Assembly (NCBI RefSeq): GCF_023856365.1
Contig: NC_064541.1
Coordinates: 25,398,214-25,462,213, forward strand
Length of the DNA stretch: 64,000 nt
Direction of reading: 5' to 3'
Origin: Brienomyrus brachyistius
Lineage: Eukaryota > Chordata > Actinopteri > Osteoglossiformes > Mormyridae
Shown in pieces: positions 32,026-44,006 of the stretch; position 1 is the first letter of the stretch, and each line of letters begins with the position of its first letter. The translations under genes were made by a program, and so were the position numbers. Below the pieces are notes generated by a model, which searched no databases, had not been told where the DNA came from, and saw only the letters and a program-made list of their open reading frames with translations.

Positions 32026-35000
32026 TCATTTGAGTGGCTTCCTTTCAGCCTTCTCCTGCTGGACACGAAGCTGCCCACGGAGCATTGAGGTAACCTCATG
32101 TGTGCGCAGCGTAACCCCAAAAATATCTTCGTGGTAGCGACCGTGGTCCTGCAAGACAAAAGGCATGCATATAAAAACCGAACAATTAATAGTAGATTGT
32201 TTAGTAAGTCTGAACAAAGAATAGCCTCTTTAAAAGGGAAGAGAATGATGGACACTGTGGACTTGACGCATATGAATTATACTAGAATTATGCATGCAGG
32301 TTTGCCATGACTGAAGTCCTCCAGGTCGTCAGTGAATCAGAAATTATGTCTGGCCAGTTTTTAGCTCTACGCAGCTGATGCAGTTGGTGTACAGTTCCAG
32401 CCTCCTAGAGTTACAGGGTGCACTGGTTGTGGCTCAGCCTTTCAGGTTCCAACAATCAGTAGTGAGAGGACTGGTACAATGTTCACTACAGCCTACAAAC
32501 TATGCTTTGATGCAGTGTTTTCCAGTGCTAATCCTGTGCTGATAAAGACGTCTCCTATTTGGTGGTTTCTGCAGGATAGCACTCTGTGTCCATAATCGGA
32601 ATGTCACAGGTTCAAATCCCCTGGCCAGCAGAGTGATTTCACCAAATAGGAGCAAGGCCCTTAAACCCAATCGCTGCAGGACCTGCGGACCCTGCTTTGT
32701 GAACTGCATATCACTTTGGATTTAAGTATCTGCTAAAAATAAGTGTTACATGCTTTATCAGTGAACTCCTAATTTGCTAATTAGCGTGTATTATCAGATC
32801 TACGGGTTCTGCAAAAGTCAACCTTCAGATTGGTGAGGAAGTCTGCTGTCTCATCTTTGGTCATCCCCTCTCGCTCCATCAGGATCTCCTGGAGTGTTGC
32901 CAGGACATCCGTCGCCATGGTAACATCCCCGCAGACATAAATGTGGCCCGTATCCCGGCACAGAGTCTGGCACACCTCCTGCCCAATTCGCTGCCGGAGA
33001 ATATGCTGGACGTAGCGAAGTGGAGGATCCCTGTCGCTTAAAGGCTCCATGTCCTGTTGTGGGCAGCCAGAAGATGCTGGTGATGAGGGAGCTAGACTTG
33101 TGACTATGACATGAATGTCATTCGTCAATTTATCAAGAAAGTTATCCCGAAGTTATTTTGTAAATGTGTGAAAGCCAAGAAACTGGAACCATTTGTGTAA
33201 ATATCAGTCAGATTATGAATTATATTAAAATTTACCCCAATATTTTTAAATATTGTCGGTTATTTTATTTCATTATAATCCACAAAAACTTTGGACATTT
33301 TGACAGCAAAAAGGGTGAATTTATTTTCTTTAAAGCCTGTACACTGGGACTCAAGGGTCTGCCAATTGTACCCTTACCTGTAGCTTATCGTACCTCCGAG
33401 GAACATTTCTGTACCATTTATGGTACATTAATGCTGTTTGTACCTTTGGTATGTTCCTTAGAGTCAATTCTGTACCTTAAAAGGTACATGGGTACAGCCT
33501 CAGTGACAAGCAGAGGTACAAATTTTTACCCTTTTTTCTGAGAGTGTAGCATTGAAGGGCTGCTGCTATACCTTTTCCCGGGAATAAGCCGTGTGGACGG
33601 CTCTGAAGGCCCCCCTCATCCTGGCATCCTCTACCTCCTCCCGGTAGATGTGGTCAAACTTGGAATTACGGCAGCCAAAGACCAGCGTCAATCCCTGCGG
33701 AGTCCTCCCTGAGCACAGTGAGGTTTGTTAGGCGTGGCTGCGCACCATTGTCTGGTTATTGTATCATAACCAAAAGCCAAACGTTTCTGCCTTAACCTTT
33801 GCATGTCATTCCTCACAGTCAAGGTCATTCTGTCTTAGCCTTGGCTAATTGTGGGTCTGGTGTGTTAACACTAATTAAACAGTTTTTTTTAATTTGCCTG
33901 TATCATATTCCATAGTTCAGAGACTAGAATTCTTGTAGATAACAGTAGGTACTACAGTGAGTAAGGACTCATAATACTGGGTTTTTTCCTCAACACCACA
34001 TATTTAACTTGTGTGGTATAAGAACTTTTTAGTGGCATGAATGAAGAAGGAGGCAGAGGCTAATTAAGTATAAATACACATAATTTACCAGTCATTTGTA
34101 ACTGACTGATATCTAACTGGTATCTCCAACTGCCAGGATTGCACTGACCTGCCTAACTGGTATCTCCGACTGCGAGGATTGCACTGTCCTGACTAACTGG
34201 TATCTCTGACTCCCAGGATTCCACTGACCTGCCTAACTGGTATCTCTGACTCCCAGGATTCCACTGACCTGCCTAACTGGTATCTCCGACTCCCATGATT
34301 GCACTGACCTGCCTAACTGGTATCTCTGACTGCGAGGATTGCACTGACCTGCCTAACTGGTATCTCCGACTGCGAGGATTGCACTGTCCTGACTAACTGG
34401 TATCTCCGACTCCCATGATTGCACTGACCTGCCTAACTGGTATCTCTGACTCCCAGGATTCCACTGACCTGCCTAACTGGTATCTCCGACTGCCAGGATT
34501 GCACTGACCTGCCTAACTGATATCTCCGACTCCCATGATTGCACTGACCTGCCTAACTGATATCTCTGACTGCGAGGATTGCACTGACCTGCCTAACTGG
34601 TATCTCCGACTGCGAGGATTGCACTGTCCTGACTAACTGGTATCTCCGACTCCCATGATTGCACTGACCTGCCTAACTGGTATCTCTGACTCCCAGGATT
34701 CCACTGACCTGCCTAACTGGTATCTCCGACTGCCAGGATTGCACTGACCTGCCTAACTGATATCTCCGACTCCCATGATTGCACTGACCTGCCTAACTGA
34801 TATCTCTGACTGCGAGGATTGCACTGACCTGCCTCCTCAATCTCATACAGCCTCTGTTGCCAAAAGCTTCGGAAGGGGGCAATGCCTGTCCCAGGTCCCA
34901 CTAGGATGCAGGGGACAGAATCATCCGAGGGCAAATGGAACGAAGGTGCCCTGTAAGGGGGAAACAGGGTGATAGAGAAATAGATGTTTTTGCCTGGTGC

Positions 35001-38000
35001 ACTTGGTAATAGCTGCAGCATCATCGAAATAGCTTCACAATATTACAGAAGAGGAATCTGCCAACCAAACCCCAAAGAGACGCTCTTCCAGCCACATTCG
35101 ACCATCCTTACCTTCTGACGAAACAGGGAATGGTCTGTCCAGGGGAGATGTGGAGAAGCCAATCAGAGCAAAGCCCCAGACGCAGGGGGCCTCGGTCACC
35201 TGTCAGAACACGGTACTGCGCTAATATACGTACTTATTATGGGAACGGCTGCATATTGCTGTCGGAACACATGAAGAATGTGAACATGCCAGGACTAGGC
35301 AATATTCTTCATGTGGTTCTGAAATGGTGGCGTCTCCACACTCACCCTGTGTGTGGTACCGGACCACGGCGACTGTGGTGTGTATTTGGCCTGGACAGGC
35401 ATGTGGGGAGGAGCTGATGGAATAGTAGCGGGGCTGCAGCAGAGGCAGCCGGCTGAGAAGCAGGGAGCACGGCAGTCGGACCGACGGGAACTCCTCCAGC
35501 ACCTCCTCGAGGGTGGGCATGAGCCCCCAGCGCCAGACTTCGTACTCCACGCCCCCCTCCACAAACACACACAACACATGTCATGCTAATGTAACCAAGT
35601 ACATGTCACACTGCGTCCCACCTCTTACATACATGTTACATACATGTACATACATGTAACCCCTGACAATCCCTTAGACTCCCTGCTGCCGTCATGTGAT
35701 CAGTGCTGGCTCCTCTTCCTCATTACCTGTCCGAGGACATACAGTCTCTGTCGTTCATCTTCTACAGTGGCCTGCTGAGAGAGGAGCTGCAGGAAGTGTG
35801 GGCTGGGGGGGCTGCTGAGGTCCAGAAGATTGGACAGGGCCTGGTGGAGGGTGCAAGAGGGGAGTCTATCCTCTGGGACCCACACACTGTGGCCTGTGGG
35901 ACAGGCATTTTAGTGCATGAACAAGACACACTTCCTTCTATACATTATATTCAGTTTATTCATCCATAAAATTTGTTCCCTCTGCGTGTTTCAGGGCTAC
36001 ATAATGGTGTCTTTCAATATGCGGACTTGATTGTACTTGGGTTCTCATGTTTCACTTCTTCCATTGCTAAGGACCGGTTCCAATACTAAGACCAGAAGTA
36101 CAGAGGATGGTAAAAATACCCAGATGTCGTTTTTGCCTCACCCTAAATATCAAGCTGTTTGTTGCATTCTCGCCAAGTGAGAACAATCCCATGATTCATT
36201 GCATCCCTAATTTGTACTTGCAAGGCGAGTTCGCAAGACTGACTATACCAAGACCACAAGTACAATCTTTGCAATCTCAGTATTGAGAAAAACCTAAAGT
36301 TAATGTGTACATCTCCAGGACGGGAGCGAGGGAGTTTGGAATCAGCTAGGCTCCCTACCCCAAAAGTGTACCTACCATTCCTGCCCTTCAGTATCTCAGT
36401 GGCAACACTGCTGTGGAGGGGAGGCAGGTCAGGAATACGGCCTAACACGGCCTGCACCAGAGAGGATGGGTTGGTGGGGTAGATGCCCAGGTGGTCGCCA
36501 GGCTGGTACTGCAACTGCTGCTGCCCATCAGTTTTCAACTTCACCAGCAGGGTGATGCGGCTGGCATAGAGGAAGGTATGAATCAGCACACTGTATATCA
36601 CTGCAAGTCAATTAACTCATCAGTTTATCATCAATAAATGAGTCAGATAATCAGTCAACCAGTTAATCACATGATCAGTCCCTGAATACGTTATGTGTGG
36701 TACGTTAATATTGTGAATGCACCACTAATTATGGCACACCATGGACCCTCAAAGTGAAGGGAGGGTTAGGGTTAGGGTTAGGGTTAGGCTTAGGGTTAAG
36801 CGTCACAGGAGCACACACCTGGACTGCTCACTCTGCAGGTTCTGTGTGGAGATGATTGTTGCCACTGACACCTGCTTCTTGTGAAGCTTTGACAAGGCTG
36901 AGAAATATGAAACATTCTTCAAATTTTATGAAGATCAGTGAACTGCAGTCATGCATGACGAAGAGCTACGTGGACTACAGGAATATTTATCACTCCATTA
37001 TATTTTTTTCCACAGACATCCCATCTGAACACTCCTGTTATACTTGTTCACAGTTATATTAATTCAATTCAATTCAATTGATTTATATAGCGCTTTTAAC
37101 AACAGTTATTGTCACAGAGCACTTTCCATGAGCAGAATTACCTGTCGAGACATCAGTGTGAGTGGACTTAACAGAAACCCGATACGTGTCAGCCTCCCAT
37201 TGGCAGGAAAAGATGTCATCCTCCTTATCCAGCTGAGAGTCATCAGCGATGCAGAAAGTGTCACAGGCCACCTGGAAGCCGCCAAATGACATGAATGCCA
37301 ACCTGAGTACCTGGTGCCTTATCCTGATGCTTATCCTGCTGCTTATCTCGGTGCTTATCCTGCTGGTTATCCTGATGCTTATCCTGATGCTTATCCCGGT
37401 GCTTATCCTGGTGCTTATCTCGCTGCTTATCCTGATGCTTATCCCGGTGCTTACCTCGCTGCTTATCCTGGTACCTATCCTGGTGCTTATCCTGGTGCCT
37501 ATCCTGGTGATTATCCTGGTGCCTATCCTGGTGATTATCCTGGTGCCTATCCTGGTGCTTATCCTGGTGCCTATCCTGGTGCTTATCCCAGTGCTTACCT
37601 CGCTGCTTATCCTGGTGCTTATCCCGGTGCCCATCCTGGTGATTATCCTGGTACCTATCCTGGTTCCTATCCCGGTTCTTATTCTGGTGCCTAACCTGGT
37701 GCTTATCCTGGTGCCTATCCTGGTGATTATCCTGGTACCTATCCTGGTACCTATCCTGGTGCTTATCCTGGTGCCTATCCTGGTGATTATCCTGGTGCCT
37801 ATCCTGATGCTTATCCCAGTGCTTACCTCGCTGCTTATCCTGGTGCTTATCCTGGTACCTATCCTGGTGCTTATCCTGGTACCTATCCTGGTGCTTATCC
37901 TGGTGCCTATCCTGGTGCTTATCCTGGTGCCTATCCTGGTGCTTATCCTGGTGATTATCCTGGTACCTATCCTGGTGCTTATCCTGGTACCTATCCTGGT

Positions 38001-41000
38001 GCTTATCCTGGTGCCTATCCTGGTGATTATCCTGGTACCTATCCTGGTGCTTATCCTGGTACCTATCCTGGTGATTATCCTGGTGCCTATCCTGGTGCTT
38101 ATCCTGGTGCCTATCCTGGTGCTTATCCTGGTACCTATCCTGGTGCTTATCCTGGTACCTATCCTGGTGCTTATCCTGGTGCCTATCCTGGTGCTTATCC
38201 TGGTGCCTATCCTGGTGCTTATCCTGGTGCCTATCCTGGTGCTTATCCCAGTGCTTACCTCGCTGCTTATCCTGGTGCTTATCCCGGTGCCTATCCTGGT
38301 GCTTATCCTGGTGCCTATCCTGGTGCCTATCCTGGTGCTTATCCTGGTACCTATCCTGGTGCTTATCCTGGTGCCTATCCTGGTGATTATCCTGGTGCCT
38401 ATACTGGTGCTTATCCTGGTGCCTATCCTGGTGATTATCCCGGTGCCTATCCTGGTGATTATCCTGGTGCCTATCCTGGTGATTATCCCGGTGCTTACCC
38501 AAATGCTGACCTGGGCATTAACCTGTGCTTTAAGGTCAATTCTATGCCAGCTGTGCTACATCATGCAGCAAGTGCTTTTCCTATTCTGGTCCTGAAATCT
38601 ATAGCAAAATTTTTCATTTAATTTAAGGTACAAATTAATTCCGTGACTAGTCTGATCAGTAATGATCACATCTGTTACATACTAAAAATAAATTAAACGT
38701 ATCCGCCAATCATTTGCTTCTTTACAGTTAATTTACAAATTCATAAATTCATCATTCCTTAGTTCAGAAAAATGCCATATTGTTTTATCCTCATAAGGTC
38801 TGGGACATGACACTCCACTCCATCTCCCCTTGCAAATGCAGCTGCCTGATACCACTGTCTGAGGTCGACCCACCCTAAAGACATCCTTGGCCCAGGTCCG
38901 GAAAGCCTCCTCCTGGCCGCTCAGCTCATCACCTACGCCCACCTCCAGGATTCGCTCCCCACCTAGCTCCTCTAGACGTGTGTCCACAGCATGAGCAAAT
39001 GCACAAAAGTGTTGGTAGGCCCGTGAGCCCAGACCAAACACAGAGAACCTGCCAGAATCACATACATAGAGTGAATGTATGAAACCACGGATCACAGAGG
39101 GCACAGGGGATACAAGCAGAACACAGCATGTGTATAACACCTAACTAAGATGTAAAAACAGATAGAACCCATTTACAGAACAGGCAGAAGCCACAAACCA
39201 AAGCCAGAACCTCATGTGAGCCCTTACTCTCATCTAACATCATGTGATTCATGTGATAAACTGAAGCCACAAACATGTTCCCCCAAACTGGAATACCTGA
39301 GAGTTCCTAGTGGGCCAACACTGTCTGTCGTACTGGGCGCACTTGGGGGTCTCTTCAGCCTGACAGGATTGTCATCCAACTTAGGTAAGCTGTTGTAGCG
39401 GATCTTGTAGCTCCTTCGGTGGACAGTATGACAGTCAATAATAAGAGAAGTACTCTGGATCTTTGATGCTAATGATATTCTGGTGAGTTAACATAGAAAC
39501 CCTCTCGCATGATAAAATGTTTATACAACTATAATGTTCTTAATGACCACCGGGGACGCTTTTGCAAGAAGACACTGACCTCTTGTGGTGCTCTTGCTCC
39601 AGTGCAGGGCGCATCATCTCCATCAGTGCTTTGGCAAATTTCTGTGTGTAAAACATATGCATGTAAGGGGCTCACACTACACTCGGTGCATGGGCATGCG
39701 TGTGAGGAGCTCACACTACACTCGGCGCATGGGCATGCGTGTGAGGGGCTCACACTACACTCGGTGCATGGGCATGCGTGTGAGGGCCTCACACTATACT
39801 CGGTGCATGGGCATGCGTGTGAGGGGCTCACACTACACTCGGTGCATGGGCCATCACTGAGCCCCCATTGTCTGACATCCCCAGTCATACCTCTCCATTC
39901 TCTGGGGGGTCCCCATTCCCAAATGTGCTTGTCACCACCAGGACTAGGTTCTCGTGTGTCAGGTTCACCACGTCGTAGTCGTCCATGCAGACCACCTGCC
40001 CATAATAGTATAAGGCCCAGTGTTTGAGGTCTTTTATTGTTGTGTATACTGGACAATACGACTCTTCCTAGCGTGACCATAGTGCCAGAGAAATGCAAGA
40101 CAAAAAATACAAAATGGAATGCAAAATTAATTAATGCTTAATTGCATGGTAGTAAAAATTGTATTTTGTGCGTTAATGGTCCTGTACTGTTGGCAAAAAG
40201 GGGAATAGGGGAAAACTCACAGATAAGTTCAACCATTCCACTTGTTAGTTTTTTATTTATGTACTATATATATATATGTTCTTTATACTACCTTGCTAAT
40301 AAAATGATGGTCCTTCCGATACTGCCACCCTCTTTGCCAATTCAGGGCCTCCGTCTGTCTGGCCATATTAAAATGAACTGCTAAATATCATTGAGACATA
40401 TACTGCAGTCTTAAGCTGACGTCTCTCAGGTTACCTGGGGGTTAAAGGCCCGCTTGAAGATGTCTCTCAGGATGTTGGCATAGCTTTGAGAACGTCCCGT
40501 CTCTGAGGCATAGAGGATCTGGGCCTTCACGCGCTTCCCCATAGCCTTCACCATCATCACAGCAGAGAACTTCACTGCTCTGCAGGAGCACAGAAGATGG
40601 CAAAAAATATATACAAAGATGCATTGGTAAAAAAATAGACAGACATAAAGACACACACACACACACCCATAAACAAGAGAAAGACACAAAGACCCACATT
40701 CACACACAGCAGGCAGACACAAGAGCGAACAATCATAAATAGAAGAGAGAGGTAAGGAGCATGCACTGCATGCAGTGCGGTGCCGCACCCCCCATACGAC
40801 AAACCACTTCAGCCATGAGAACTTGAGTGCAGCCATGCAGTGGTTAATACTTCAGCACCACAATAGTCCGAATGGACCAGTGTGAGGTTTTTTTCTGGTT
40901 GCTGGACAAGAACGAATTATCAAATTACATTATCAAAAATAAGAGACAGACACAGTCAGAGAAACAGGCACATACGTGTGTACACAATACGCAGACTGAC

Positions 41001-42453
41001 AAGCACCCAGTCATAGAAATACCACAAACGGATGGGATCAGTCTCTTTTTTGTAGGTAATGAAATTGTTTCCCCAGCTCTTACTCAGCCACATTTCTGAA
41101 GCTTATCTTTCTCCGAACGCCTTGTGTTATACTGAAGCCGGGAAGCTTCCAGGGGTCGACCTAAAATGACATTGAGAGATGAAGACATGACAAACGATCC
41201 CTCCAGGGCCAGTACCATTAGCCAGCCAGCCTGCAGCTTTCTGGGAGAAATGCACCTGGTATAGGAAGGAGGGAGTGAGGGCGTAGTTTAACATCTCTTG
41301 ATGGAAAACAGGTGTAAGGCTGCCTGAGATGGGAGGCACGATCCACACCCAATCTGCTGGGCAGCCTCCCCGAGTGTGGTACTCGTTACTCAGGTGCTTC
41401 ATGAATGACTCCGTGGCTGCATGGTGGTCCATGATTGTCACATTTTCCTGCTGCAGGTACAGACAGAAAATTGCATTTAAAATTAAAGTACACTACACGG
41501 GTTGCAAAGGGTACGCTGGCAGTGTGTTAATCAGCTATTCTGTCAGGAGCACAATGGCAAGGAGCACAAAGGCAAGGAACACAATGGCAAGGAGCACAAT
41601 GGCAAGGAGCACAATGGCAAGGTCCATTGTATTCAAAGAATAATTGTCAACAGGTGAAGATTGATCACATGGTCAGTTGTAATTCAGTCCTGATGGAGAT
41701 AGATGTAGATACAACAAAAGGGGGGGGGGTTACATAAACAACCTTTTTAATACATATATGTGGCCATGGTGGGTCAAAATCCCATGTCCCTGAACTGGAT
41801 AAGGGTTCGAAAGTCGGATGGATGGACAGAAAGAGGTATGTGTGGGATGATGGACGATAACGGTGCCCACAGTGTCACCTGGAAGCTGCGCAGCACTGCG
41901 AGGTTGATCTCTACGGCAGCTTTGTCCTTCCAGAGGGATGATGTCCTGCCGACATCCAGCCCCATGCGACGCCCCACCTCCTGCAAAATCAGCACAGAGC
42001 ATCACTGAAGCATTTCTGAGCATCGGTGTACTGTAGCATCTCTGAGCATCAGTGAAGCATTATCCTGAGTCATGTATCCTAGGTTACACTCACTGTCACT
42101 TAGAGGAGGGATGTCTGCTAGCTGGTAGCCTAAAGGCAGGCTTTTAAACTCAAAAATAGAAGTTAAAAATAGAAATCACAAAATTTTGTTTCTACTCATT
42201 ATTTTATTTAAGTTACTTTCGGGGTTTGTCGTTTTAATTTCAGTTTAACTGAGACTCACCTCCAGCAGGTTATATCTGCAGGGATCGCAGAAGTTGCGTG
42301 TTCCGATCTCTGTTCCCATGTACCAGCCGTTGAACGGCACGGCTGTGAATTCCAGCCCCCCTACGTCCAGCATCATATTGGCCACGGCAGGGAGGCCATA
42401 CCAGCGGAGGCCCAGGTCCGCGAACCAGGGCAGCCTTGGTCATGTGGGTCCGT

Positions 42454-42514
<61 letters not shown>

Positions 42515-43955
42515 GATGGACACACACACAGACAGACAAACATAGAAGAGAACAGAAGAGAAACATGAACACACACAGAAAGAATACAAACGCAGAGAGT
42601 GTATATGCCCTGTGGTGGGCCGGCATCCTGTCTGGGGTGTCCCCGTCCTCATGTCCTATGCTGTCTGGGGTGTCCCCGTCCTCATGTCCTATGCTGTCTG
42701 GGGTGTCCCCGTCCTCATGTCCTATGCTGTCTGAGATGTCCCCGTCCTCATGTCCTATGCTATCTGTGATGTTCCCGTCCTCATGTCCTATGCTGTCTGG
42801 GGTGTCCCCGTCCTCATGTCCTATGCTGTCTGGTGTGTCCCCATCCTCATGTCCTATGCTGTCTGGGGTGTCCCCGTCCTCATGCCCTATGCTATCTGGG
42901 GTATCCCTGTCCTCATGTTCTATGCTGTCTGAGATGTCCCCGTCCTCATGTCCTATGCTGTCTGGGGTGTCCCCGTCCTCATACCCTATGCTGTCTGGGG
43001 TGTCCCCGTCCTCATGTCTTATGCTGTCTGGTGTGTCCCTGTCCTCATGCCTTATGCTGTCTGGGGTGTCCCCTTCCTCATGTCCTATGCTGTCTGAGAT
43101 GTCCCCGTCCTCATGTCCTATGCTTCCTGTGAGCCTGCTTTCTGGAAAATGGACTGGCTGACAGAACAATAAGGCCGACAGGAAAACAAAATGAGGTGGG
43201 GCTCTGGATGGGCGGGGTCACTCACGTCGGGTGTGTTATGGCAACTTCCAGGACCAGCTCAGAAGGCAGCGGGAACATCTGTGGGGGCTCTCCCCGGGCC
43301 TGGAGGATGAGCGGCAGGACGTCAAAACGCCCCCCTAGGGGTGTCCAGCCCATCTGAATGCAAATCTGTGAGGGAAAATTAGCAAAGATATTTACTATTC
43401 AGGCTATTCAGGTTTTTAAATCAAATTCAAATTTTATTTGTCACATTCGTACCAAACATACACAGCATGACCTGCAGTGAAATGTTATTTTACGAGACTC
43501 CATGAGATAAAACAACAGTGGGATAGAAACGTAGCAGCGTTAGACAGGGTTGGATAACCTAATGTACACTAAAGCAAAGCATGGGATAAAAAAATTAGGA
43601 ATTTACATACAAGTTTTAAAGAGATATATATACAATGTGGGTAGCGATGTCATGAGGTACAGATGTGCAGTTATAGTTGCAAATAACGTGTAAATAATAA
43701 GGCAGTGCAACTGCAAGCAGAGATAGTTGCATAAGTAAGTTACGCAGTTGTACTGGTTGGTAGTGATGGGCAAGAATGTTTTTCCTTAAGCTGTGCTGCA
43801 CTGCCACCTTAAGGTAAGGAAAAGCACTTTTCTTCAGGGGGCAGAAATACTTAGTAGTAACTTACTACCAAAGTACAAATTGTGCAATTCATTGCTTGTT
43901 CCGTCACTAGTGCCTTCAGTAGTTCACAAAGGTTTACTAAATTAGCAGATATAGT

Positions 43956-44006
<51 letters not shown>

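Noticed and set aside
37249..38595. Frames of 448 (plus) and 413 (minus) codons, hydrophobic LILVPILV or KHQDRHQD cycles
   Set aside because: They are translations of a 12-bp repeat within nos3 intron 16, bounded by real nos3 exons.
39529..40098. 189-codon minus frame with [13 protein letters not shown] repeats
   Set aside because: It is the 39-bp minisatellite and flanking nos3 exons 13-14 in a wrong frame.
42270..43169. 299-codon minus frame with [11 protein letters not shown] repeats
   Set aside because: It is the 33-bp repeat in nos3 intron 7 joined to CA repeat and part of exon 8 in the wrong frame.
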